A DNA stretch of 64,000 bases from the NCBI GenBank assembly GCA_943735955.1, contig OX030955.1:5463269-5527268 (forward strand), in the 5' to 3' direction. The notes under the pieces are model-generated. The model was not told the origin of the DNA and made no database searches. It saw only the letters and a program-made list of their open reading frames with translations. Origin of the DNA: Piscicola geometra (lineage: Eukaryota > Annelida > Clitellata > Hirudinida > Piscicolidae). Both the position numbers and the translations under genes were made by a program. Position 1 is the stretch's first letter. Every line of letters starts with the position of its first letter. Positions 24,190 through 34,122 of the stretch are shown here, piece after piece.

Positions 24190-27100
24190 TTGCGGAACTA
24201 TTTTTGGAGCCTTTAATATGGAAAGGTTTACATAATAAATAAAGTGTAATTGTTTAGAGGTTTTTGAGGTCGTTAACGAAAGCATCAATCACTGAATTAA
24301 TTTTCTTAATCACTAATTAGTTTTATTTATTTAAAAAAAATTATATCTATAAATAAAAGTTAAATAAAAATTTAAATTTATATAATTGTAACTATTTTCC
24401 ATAGCTGTATCATGTTTTTATGTTTTACAAATATTTTGATTTTCATCTTAAATAAGCAATTTAGGGTTCGATGGTTCATACTGAACAAATGCAGCAATGC
24501 CAACAAATCCTTAACTTCTCTCGTATTTTTAGGCTTGCAAAGCTGCGTCAAGCAATTTTAGAATAATTTATAAGCCATTATTTGAATTGATAAAAATCTA
24601 ATTAGCGTTATATACTTTCATGATAAAGTAGGTTTCTTTACACAATTATTGCATGATTGTACATTCTTAACCACAATCTTTTTGTTCCTCACGTTACTGT
24701 TTTTATGGATTCTTCACTAAAATAACTTAGTTTATTTATTTTTTATGAAGCCAGAAAGGTTTACATTCGAATAAAAAGCTTGCCCTTTGGGCTGCCTACG
24801 TGGATTGCTTTGATAAGCGAGATGAAGATTTGGTTGAAACGTCTTTCGTGCTAATGGCACTTATATTTTTATCCTTGAGTTATTAACGGCATTGAATTGA
24901 ATGGAAATGTGTTCTAAATTGTTATTAATTTAAGTTTTAAGCAATATAAAATATAAATTATTCGTGGACCATACTTTTTTTTTAAATTATCTTTTGTAGT
25001 TGTGTTTTTGTATTTTTGTGTGTATGGACTTATTTAAATTTTATTATTTGTTTTTCCCCATTTTATTATATCAAAAAAAGTAGAAATATATTTATTTTTG
25101 TTTTTTAAAAGTTACAATTTTTTTAAAGAATTATTGTTTTATATAAAATACTAATAAGTGAACAAATGGGTTATAGAATAACTTTCAGAATAGTTGTACA
25201 AATATTTTTTTAAGTTTGAAATGAATTACAAGAATTTGAATTTAATTAAAAAAAGATAGAATACTTTATTTTTCAAAAAGTCTTAAAACAAAAAAGTTTC
25301 GTTTTAAATAATAAAAGTATCGTTTTAAATAAAGAAAGTATAGTCAGTTTTATTCTAACAATTTTGAAATTACCATGTTTCAATAATCCAATTTATTATG
25401 ATAATTGATAAAAAACAGGATTTTTTTGTAAATGAAAAATGTTTTTGTTGACTGCTAAAAAAGGATCCATAGAGACCGCTTTTTGAAGGAACGTCATAAT
25501 TAGATAATGGTTCTAAAAATTACAGACATAAAGTCTTTTTTGACACAGTTTATATTTAAAGAGTTGGTTGTTAACAGATTAAAACACACACACAAATTGG
25601 CTTAATAGTTTGAATTAAGCAAAAAAGTTATAAAAATGTATTTAGCCAATTAGGGAAAATAAGCGTTATAGTTTTTTTCGTTTCAAATGTTCTATTTTAT
25701 TTTTGATCTTTTAATAGAGGCTTTAATTTTCTCAATTGAAAATTTAGATAAAAAATATTTTTAATTTACATTATTTCAATACATTTTTTATTCTTGTGAA
25801 CATGATTAGAATCAAACAAGTATTTTTCAAAAACTCATTTAAATTAAAGGTTTATGGTTTAAAACGCAGATAACAGATCGAGGTGATGATTGCAGTTACA
25901 TTAATTCGATTGGAAACTCAAAAATAGAGTAAATCCTGTGATAATGGCAGTTTTACAGAAGAAAAAAAACAAAGTTTTATTTTTTTTTCTATATCATATA
26001 TATTTGATATATAAAATAGAATGGCTAAAAGTCAAAGAATAACTATAAAAAGACAATAAAACTTGATGTATAATGATGAAAGCAATAATAACAATTGAAT
26101 GAAACATAAAGATTTATTTTATTTATTTATTCTAGCTATGGAATTGACTTGATTATGAAATAAAACGAAAACTAAAATTAAAATTATTCAATTTTACGAC
26201 TTTTCTACTTTGATTTCGATTTTTGACAAAATATTTTAAGCCAACTGATTTTTTTCGTTTTACCATATGAACATAAAGACATTATTAATGTAAGTGTGAA
26301 GTTATTTTTTTTATAACTTTTTAAAACTGAATGATTTGTTTTCTATCTAAACCTATTTTATTAAACCGTTTGATGTTGATTATTTAATGTTTTTAGTTTT
26401 ATTTAAAGCTCATTAAATTATTTTTTGTTCAAATATTTTTTCTTATAAAAATAATAAGTTTTGAGCACGTTTTTTCTCTCTTTACCTATCTTTTTTTACA
26501 ACGCATAATATTATCGTGTTTTTATATAATGAAACAAATTATCACATTTTTATGAATTCTTTCAAGCGAACTAAAAAAAAGTTTAATATACGTTTCTTAA
26601 GCCTCAACGTATATAAAGTTAAGAATTTAATTTATGAGTAACTTTATCATTTAAATAGTATTTAATTATTTTTTATATACGCTTACAACCAGTTTTCAAT
26701 TTTTGAAAAAGTGATTAACCAAAAACTAATAAACTGTTTTGAAATATATTTGAATAAACTTTTTTTTCCGCAAACTTAACATTTCAAGAATAATTTATAG
26801 CCATAATATTTTTTAAAGTACTTTTCATGTTCAATTAACAAATTATTCCACTTAAATCAAACTTATTTCTCCACATGTGCGGAGTTTTTCCGCTTTCGTC
26901 GAATAAAAGAATTTGAAATTTCGACGTGCATAACTAGGTAAAACCGAATCCTTCTCATTTTCATGCATAGTATACATTAGAGTGTTTCTATAAATAAAAA
27001 AATCAAAATATTGCTGACTAAATCTTCAGTGCATTATGTCGGTGTTACTACATATGTTAATCAAATAAATATACGTTTCCATTAAAGCATTTTTCCAAAA

Positions 27101-28100
27101 TAGTTTAAGGTTAGTAAAAAAAACAATTGACGTTTTATGAATCATTTTCAGCATTGGAATAGTCTTGTTATAATTCAGAGTGGAATTATAATTCGCTCAT
27201 TTACGTCATATCTTAACCGTTTTAAAGGAAAAAGAACACTAAATATTATAAATAATTTAATATTAATGAAAATTAAATCTTCTTTTTTCAAATACAATCT
27301 ATTCTTGTAAATTATCTTTTTCAGTTTCAATATAAAAAAAAGAATGTGTTAATAACATGAATGAAGACCACACAAGCGTATAACAAAATTCGGTACATAC
27401 TCACCAACACTTAAATATATACGCACAACGAAGGGGGTCACTGCTGATGGCATGCTTGCATAATCGATGTCAGCTGAAGCAAGCAATCCAGCTATTCTCT
27501 TTCAAACATATGGCACATATTCTAAGAAACAACGACATCGATTGTATTTCCATTTGACTTCGAGGCATTGAAAAAAATATTTGGTTTCTTAAATCATAAT
27601 TAAAAGAGAACAAACTAAAGAATGATCTTCATATTGGTCAAGTTATGAAGCCTTCTGGCTTTGAGTTCAAGCAAATATTCCAGTTTTCTTTTAACACATT
27701 TTTCTTATGAGTATTCATAGCTTTTGAAATGGATCCCACTCTGAACTTCCAAGGTTTTTACTACTCACTATCTTGTTGTTTACCAATATTTTCTTGCAAT
27801 TATAACTTCTATAAAGAAATAAAAATGAATGAATTACAAAGTTATGTAAATTTAAATAATATTTATTTTAGGTAAAAAACATTTCTTAGCAAGAAATTTT
27901 AGTTCTAAGTTATTTAACCCTATATTATATAAGAAAACATAAAAATTTTCTTTTTCAAAATACATAAACTATATAGATTGTGTATACAAACACGCCCACA
28001 TAAACACGCACACACACACTCATACACAAACACACACAAAAACACATCCCCCAAACAAACACGTATCCCAAACACACACAAACACACTCAATCACTCCCA
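24190..28100. other. AT-rich intergenic stretch upstream of the synaptotagmin gene
   Basis: No exon, SINE head or LINE motif recognised. A first, untranslated or short coding exon of the synaptotagmin gene could lie here. From 27990 the sequence becomes a CA-rich tract (many CACACA runs) that ends at the exon 1 acceptor. Confidence 0.5.
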
Positions 28101-28101
28101 G

Positions 28102-28299
28102 GAGAATGGTACTTTACAGGAATTATGGTGACTACAGGTACGATGGTTACCATGTTGATTAGCATTGCTAGCTGGCGTTTCATTATTTGGCTAAGACAGC
28201 GAAGGTACAGGCATGCCCACAAGCCACTGCTGGACGAAGTTGTAAAAGAAAGAGAAACGAATAAGAGAAGGACATCTCTGAGGGACTTCTTCAAAAAAG
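28102..28299 (+). CDS. Synaptotagmin exon 1 seen: transmembrane segment
   Basis: Possible acceptor CACTCCCAG at 28101 preceded by a CA-rich tract. Encodes [35 protein letters not shown], one hydrophobic span then basic residues. The in-frame ATG at 28125 is the simplest start, but the frame is open upstream. Donor AAAAAAG|GTCAGT, phase 1. Confidence 0.7.
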
Positions 28300-30604
28300 G
28301 TCAGTACCTTGTAATGCCTGAATTCTCGAAAAACGATTGAAAATCAATTTTAAAAAGTTAAAACTATTCATGTTAATTATTAGATTTGGAATAATTAAAA
28401 TTATAAAATTTAAGGTGGACAAAGGCTGTCAGAAGCTGGCAGAGCTACGTCAGAATGCGACGAAAACAGTGATACGTACAGTCTCAAGAGAAGCTCCACA
28501 GTGCAGAGTAAGGCTTCTCTTGTCTCCAGCAGCTCGTCCAAGAGTTCGATTCCTCCTATGATTGTGCAAGGCAGCCAACCATCTGATATATACATCCCAG
28601 AGATGAGAAAGAGCAGTCTCAGCATTGACAGTAGCATTTCTGGCTTTGAGATTAGTAAGTTTGTTTATAAGTGGGTTAGCATTTAAGAAATGTATCCAGA
28701 ATGTGTACGCAGCTATTAGGAAAAGTTAATTTGAATTTTGAATGATCACATTATACGTTTCTCATCACTTGTAGGCCAATATCAGAATGAAGGATCGGAA
28801 GCAGAAGGTTCCATAAAGTCTAGGTCATCTATCAAAAGGAAAGTGAGTTTTCACGGCTCAATCAATCAAATATATTTATTAAATAAAGTGCTTTTTAATA
28901 AATTCAAGAGTGCGCAAGGGTTTTTCAATTTTTCCAAATTTAGAAAATCTATATTACAATAATAATATTTTCTCCTATTTTAAAAATGTTTGATTTTCTT
29001 CTTAAAGGCGCTCAGCAACAAAGGCGAAGATTCTCTCTTGTCAGATGCCCTTGAGGAGGAGGAAGAAGACGATGAAGAAGATGAAAATGGCGAAGACAAC
29101 AAACAAGAAAATGAGAAAAACAAAGTTGGAAGTTTGATGTTCAACTTGGAGCACGACAAGCATAGAGACTCTTTGACCATCCATATAATCAAAGCCACTG
29201 ATCTTGCCCTATCTTCTTCCAATAACAAATCAAACTCTGGAAACCAGACTGCTCTAGTGTTTGATCCATACGTCAGATTGGTGTTATTGCCAGAAGGAAA
29301 ACAAAAAGCAAAAACTAGGATTGCTCGTCGCACTAGAAACCCCATCTTCGAAGAGACTTTCACTTTCTATGGCATCAACTATCAGAAGCTTGTGCACTCC
29401 ATTGTCCGATTCAGCGTCGTCTCCCATGATAGGTTACTACGAATGAATATTAACAGATTAATACCTTTAACAAAATTATTTTTGTCTTATTATCATAAAT
29501 TTACCAAAGTTTCTGTCTATCAACAATTAATATTTATTGCATTCTTCTAACGAACCGCAGGTTCAGTAAGGACCAAATGATTGGTCACGTTCTCTTGCCA
29601 ATAACTCCAAAGATCATTACGAAAGATCGGCACATGGTCACTTTGTGTCGAAGCATACTCTCGTCTATTCAAGTAGCTAAATTCAAAGATGATTTGAAAT
29701 AAAAACAGTTAAACTTTTAATAAAATAGGTTATTTTTATAATTAAATAAAAACAGTTAAACAATTTCTAATTAAATAAGTTATTTTGATAAATAAATAAA
29801 AACTTTGTTCATTTTCAGCTAATACAAAAACCCGGAGAATTATTCATTTCACTGAATTTTGACCCTTCTTCTGATAAACTCACAGTAGTGATTTTGAAAG
29901 CTAGAAACTTGCCGAAGATGGACATGGCTGGATTGGCAGGTTGGTGAGGAAGCTTAAAGCCTATAATATAGGTGTTGTTTATCGGTTTCTGAAATTTTTC
30001 ACAACTGAAAATTTGGTTAAGTATTTAACCAAAGTTAATTTCAAACCTACCTTTTTTGAAATGTTTTAATTTGTAAAAATATTTTTCTAATTCTTTTTAA
30101 AGACCCTTATGTGAAAGTTTACTTCATGTGCGATGGACTGAGAGCAGGAAAAAAGAAAACTCAAGTGAAACGACGTACTTTGAATCCCATTTTCAACGAA
30201 ACTTTTCACTTCACTTTGCCACCTCATTTTGAGCAAAGGGTTCCAGAAGTCGAAGAAAATTCAGCAGTATCTTCAAACTTGCCCCCTATCAATCAAGTTC
30301 TGCTGAAGTTTGTCATCCACGACTACGATCGAGTTTCCAAAAATGAAGTTATGGGTGAGTGAAAAAAGTTGAGATAAAAAGATTTAGAATGTTCAAATCG
30401 GGTGAAAATATATTAATTAAATTTATTGAAAACTGTTTTACAACTAGCCATTTTTATAAGCCATTCCACTTGAAAATACTATAAATGTATGATTCAGGAA
30501 AAGTAGAGATAGGACCAGACGTGACTAATGAAAGTGGTTTGAAGCATTGGAAAGATGTGATGGCAGCTCCCAGAAAACAACTGGCTGTGTGGCACAAAAT
30601 TTAG
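28102..30604 (+). CDS. Synaptotagmin, Syt4/Syt11-like (8 exons)
   Basis: Exons 28102-28299, 28415-28654, 28775-28842, 29008-29432, 29561-29672, 29819-29939, 30103-30354 and 30498-30604 join with matching phases. From the ATG at 28125 this gives 499 residues. Order: one membrane segment (about 1-21) with a basic stop-transfer, a Ser-rich linker, an acidic run (about 175-191), C2A (about 200-320), C2B (about 345-480) and the family C-terminus HWKDVM...[19 protein letters not shown] and the Asp-to-Ser change in C2A loop 3 (SVVSHDRFSK) are hallmarks of the Syt4/11 branch, which regulates dense-core and postsynaptic vesicle traffic. C2A loop 1 lacks the usual Asp and is enlarged; C2B keeps KMD, ADPYV and HDYDR. 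The true 5' end is uncertain; an upstream exon may supply the start. Confidence 0.9.
28415..28654 (+). CDS. Synaptotagmin exon 2: Ser-rich linker
   Basis: Acceptor TTTAAG; encodes a hydrophilic linker with runs such as [18 protein letters not shown] and [17 protein letters not shown], likely phosphorylatable and disordered. Donor ATTA|GTAAGT, phase 1. Confidence 0.82.
28775..28842 (+). CDS. Synaptotagmin exon 3: short linker exon
   Basis: 68 bases between CACTTGTAG and AAA|GTGAGT, encoding [22 protein letters not shown]. Its phase (1 in, 0 out) is needed to keep the frame, which supports it despite its size. Confidence 0.8.
29008..29432 (+). CDS. Synaptotagmin exon 4: acidic run and most of C2A
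   Basis: Acceptor TTCTTAAAG; starts [11 protein letters not shown], then an acidic stretch ([15 protein letters not shown]), then C2A from [13 protein letters not shown]. Loop 1 is [10 protein letters not shown]...VFDPYV, enlarged by a Ser/Asn insertion. [13 protein letters not shown] and RFSVVSHDR follow. Donor GATAG|GTTACT, phase 2. Confidence 0.9.
29561..29672 (+). CDS. Synaptotagmin exon 5: end of C2A and C2A-C2B linker
   Basis: Acceptor ACCGCAG; completes [17 protein letters not shown] and runs to RSILSSIQ. Donor CAA|GTAGCT, phase 0. Reading on past this donor meets a stop after about ten codons. Confidence 0.85.
29819..29939 (+). CDS. Synaptotagmin exon 6: start of C2B
   Basis: Acceptor CATTTTCAG; encodes [20 protein letters not shown], then [20 protein letters not shown] with the first C2B Ca2+-binding Asp in KMD. 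Donor GCAG|GTTGGT, phase 1, splitting the second Asp codon (ADPYV). Confidence 0.88.
30103..30354 (+). CDS. Synaptotagmin exon 7: C2B core
   Basis: Acceptor TTTTTAAAG; encodes [20 protein letters not shown], the polybasic strand [20 protein letters not shown], and loop 3 [16 protein letters not shown]. The loop keeps two Asp ligands; the last ligand position is Asn-Glu. Donor ATGG|GTGAGT. Confidence 0.9.
30498..30604 (+). CDS. Synaptotagmin exon 8: C2B end and stop
   Basis: Acceptor GATTCAG; encodes [20 protein letters not shown] and ends [11 protein letters not shown] then TAG (30602-30604). The HW...W H element is the usual synaptotagmin C-terminus. Confidence 0.9.
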
Positions 30605-30830
30605 TGAAGCTTTCCAAACTGTTTGCAGTCGTTACAGTTGACTTTGTTGGAATAATTATGTCTATAGTGTGATGTTAATCTAGTATTATTCTTTTTACAA
30701 TAATACAATTTAATAATAATAATAGTTACATTTAGTGAGAATTAGAAAGTTAATATTTTATTTGAATAGTGATGATGGAGAAATATTATAGATAAAATGC
30801 AGTAAAATATTACCAATCCATGAATCTGGG

Positions 30831-30910
30831 CTAGCGGGTAGCCGAGTGTGTAACGACTATCGGCTTGACCAACGGTTAATGGTCTTAGTGCAAACGATTT
30901 CCTATATTTA
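30831..30910 (+). mobile_element. SINE family B, tRNA-like head fragment
   Basis: GGGTAGCCGAGTGTGTAACG and then CGGCTTGACCAACGGTTAAT match the tRNA-like head of the copies at 13520-13697 and 58405-58520. The B box and body are lost or unrecognisable after about 30910. Confidence 0.65.
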
Positions 30911-32046
30911 AACCAAATCAAAAGTTTAAATCCCTCTTTAAAAAAATATGTTAGCTATAAAAAGTATTAATGAGACATATAAAATAAATGTGGTAGCTAT
31001 TTTATGATTGTCGTTGTGAAATTGTGGCTTGCATTTTTTCTCTTTAAATAAGCTTCACTTACACATCTGGTCTCTTTTTTTTTAAATATAAATTTAAATA
31101 CAAATCTTTTGAACAATTAAACATTATAAACTTGTTCCAAATTTTTGTTATTTTTTATCGTAAACGGTCTATTTATTTACTTATTACTATTCATGTTTTT
31201 TGAAGCCATGACTTGGAAAAGTTTTCGAAAACGGTCAAACAGACAGTGAAAACTTTACTGAATAAGTTCATTTGTTGTTTTCTAATTTGATTGATCTCGT
31301 ATTAACTTCTTCGTTTGTTAAGAAATTCAAACTAGTTATAATTTAACTTATATAGTTTTGTTAATGAATTAAAAACTCCTATACTATAGCTTTCAATCTT
31401 ACTTACATATAAATTCTAGACGAAATAACCTTGTTTTATTTAATTTATTCAAATAATAGATTATTTTTATATTAAAAATTAATTGACAAAAGACCCAATA
31501 TTTCATTGAAACGACAAGCAAGGCATTATTCCTTAATCAAAAATGTTAACCTTTATTCATAATGTTGTGGAATATTGAATATATTTTTTAGATGAAATAA
31601 ATCATTTTAATGTCATTTAAATAAAATTTCTAAAACTGATTTAACTTAGAATTTGATCAAACTTTTTTATATATGTAGTGTTTATTTCCACGCAAACAGG
31701 ATTTCAACCTATAAAAAAACTGTACAGGCAGGCAGATCACTGTTGTGGAATGGAAACTTCAATATAAAATAAAATTCATGGGGTTCACTGCAAACAAGAT
31801 GGGCGTTCTTACGGAGCCTGTAAACTCTTTGAGAAAGGACGGGGTAATAATGATATATGCTTATAAGTAAGTATCAACCTATGGAACTTACTGAAACAAA
31901 AAAAAAATTGATAGAGCTATCTATTGAACTAAATACTAAGTTGCTCCAAAAATGTACAGCATTTAGGCTTTAAACAACTATGTAAGTGGATTATATGTTG
32001 ATTTCATCGCATCCATCTTTCAATCAACTTTTAACAAATTTCAGTC

Positions 32047-32259
32047 ATGGTTCCCGCCTTTGACAAAACCACAGCAGATAATATTTTTCGCCTTGTCTTC
32101 CATTCTGTACTAAGTCCCAACACATGGAACTGCATGAATAATGTTGTTGGTCTGAGAACAGCTAACAGTTTTTCAATTATTAAAGATGCAGCTGAGTGGA
32201 AATTAGCTTTAATGCAAAAGTTTTATGATGTGTTGTTAATCCAAAAAGATCAAAATTGA
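32047..32259 (+). other. Unassigned open reading frame
   Basis: 70 codons from ATG to TGA, including GLRTANSFSIIKDAAEWKLA and LMQKFYDVLLIQKDQN. Base composition is closer to coding than the flanks, and an acceptor-like TTTCAG lies just upstream. I tried to join it to the frame at 31779-31848 but the phases do not agree. It may be a decayed mobile-element exon or chance; no family recognised. Confidence 0.2.
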
Positions 32260-33376
32260 GTTTTTTCAAAGTTTTAGAAAAACACCAGCGTGTTTTAACT
32301 GCTCTTGTAGATAAATAAATAATATTCAATAAATAATATTTTCAATAATGCTGTTAGTTAAAATTTAGCTTTCTAAAAAAAGCAAGTTGATTATTTGTTT
32401 TAATCATATGTCCAATAAGACATAAGATAAAGAAATATTATAGAAAATTTTCAAAATTACGAAACTTTATCATAAAGTTCATGGTGTTCGCGACTAGAAA
32501 TATTAAAATAATCTTAGAAACTTCAAAAAGTTCATTTTTATTGTAAAAAAGTAAAAATTCGAAAAACTAAATTTTAATTTTCTTTGGTACCCTAGTGTAC
32601 CATGATACGGAATAAAAGTTAAAAATCAACAGTTGCATCGTTTTTATTTTACGAATTTATGGTTATCATATAGATGCATGCATGCGAAAAACACGAACAC
32701 AGAAAAGAGAAGTAGATTATTATGAAATATACTTATAACTTGATTTTTATCAAGTACTTGTCTTTTAAATATTCTTGCTTGAAGATTTAAAATAAAATAA
32801 AACTTTACGCTCGGATCAGATATTCTTAGTCAAACATTTTGGAATTTCTTTTTTAAAATCTTTAATCATAAACTTCACTATGACACATGCACAATTGGAT
32901 GCAAAATATTTTCATTGTCTGAAAGAGAATCAGACTGAATTATAAATATAAGAGTTTTGTAAGTTTATTAATTTTAATTCATTTTATTACTGTGTTCATT
33001 ACTTTTTTTTTTCGAGCGTGAATTAGGCATCTTTGCTTATTTTTTATGCTTGTGAGTATTTCATTATCATCATCATCGTCTTTGATAAGAGGTTGGGAGG
33101 CTTTTTTTCCGCGGCACGACGTGAGTATTTATTTAATTATTTTGAGTTTTTTTCAAGCACATCAGATGAAATGTTAAAAATCTTTTAAGTAGTAGTTCAA
33201 AGCCTTAAAAATCAATTCTAACTCTCCAACGTTTTTCTACTTTTTTTAACTCAAAAAAGATTTTTTGAAATTCCTCTGCAAATAAGTTTTTTAAGTTTTT
33301 AAATAACCATTCTAACTATAGTCTATAGTCAGTATTTTTTAATGACCGTCATTTCAATGAAATAGTTTTTCAATGG

Positions 33377-34122
33377 TCAGCATGTTAATAACAATACAGA
33401 TAACGATTTTTTTGGGAAGGTTTGATGAGATGTAGTTTTGAGAGCGCTAGTTGGTTTTGTTTGGTCAATTTTGTCGTTGTTATAAACATCTTTTGATTTG
33501 TTGTTCATGTTAATGGTATTTTTTACATTAAGCTTGATTTTGTTGTTGCTACAAATATTCGAAACGCTCTTGTTATTTAGTACGTTGTTTGAAGTGTTCG
33601 CGCTTTTGAACAGAAGCTGCTTGTTTTCATTCCCTTCAGGTTTTTCGCAATCATTCCATTTCTTCTTGTTTTTATCGTTGCTACAAACATCTGCAACAGG
33701 GCTTTCGGCATTCCTAGTCACATGGTCTTCTTGGCTGTCAAAGTAGCTGTTCATAATGGTGTTGCGACGACTCTTGTTGTGGACTTCTGAAGAGTTTATG
33801 GGAGTTGTGCTGGCATTTGGTGTTGTTGCTTCTGTCGTTATGACAACCGAAATGCTGTTTCTGATTTGACGTGAATGCTTTGTTGGCACTTTCAGATAGT
33901 TATTTGCCATTTTGTTAAAAAAATTATTCACCTTTTTAGAGGTTGTTTTGCGCTCTTCATTGTCATCATTGCAATTGTTGTTGCTGCCGCTATCGAAATT
34001 AATTTTATTAGTGATGATGTTTATTTCTTCCTCATTGTGACTATTTTTGTTTTTTTCAGTATTACCATCGATGCTTGGTCGCTTTGAAATGCTGGGGCTT
34101 CGACTTTTCGAATGGGAGTGAT
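33377..34122 (-). CDS. Predicted Kv distal C-terminal exon
   Basis: Acceptor ACAACACTCAG; 2 bases plus 247 codons then a stop at 33377-33379. With the phase-1 base from exon 3 (or the cassette exon) the first codon is Asp (GAT). It starts [18 protein letters not shown], rich in Ser/Arg phosphosite-like sequence, then a long Asn/Lys/Ser/Thr-rich disordered region ending [11 protein letters not shown]. The low-complexity composition gives no homology signal; an unrelated gene exon is the alternative. Confidence 0.6.

Larger units (their letters stand above)
30605..33376. other. Intergenic stretch between convergent synaptotagmin and Kv genes
   Basis: Holds the presumed synaptotagmin 3'UTR, a SINE B fragment (30831-30910) and an open frame at 32047-32259. 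That frame is preceded by an acceptor-like TTTCAG (32039-32044) and spells TTADNIFRLVFHSVLSPNTW; I cannot assign it. The two flanking genes converge here (plus from the left, minus from the right), so both 3'UTRs should lie in this interval. Confidence 0.5.

Noticed and set aside
31779..31868. Frame MGFTANKMGVLTEPVNSLRK as an upstream exon of the 32047 frame
   Set aside because: Available donors do not match the acceptor phase, so a two-exon gene could not be built.
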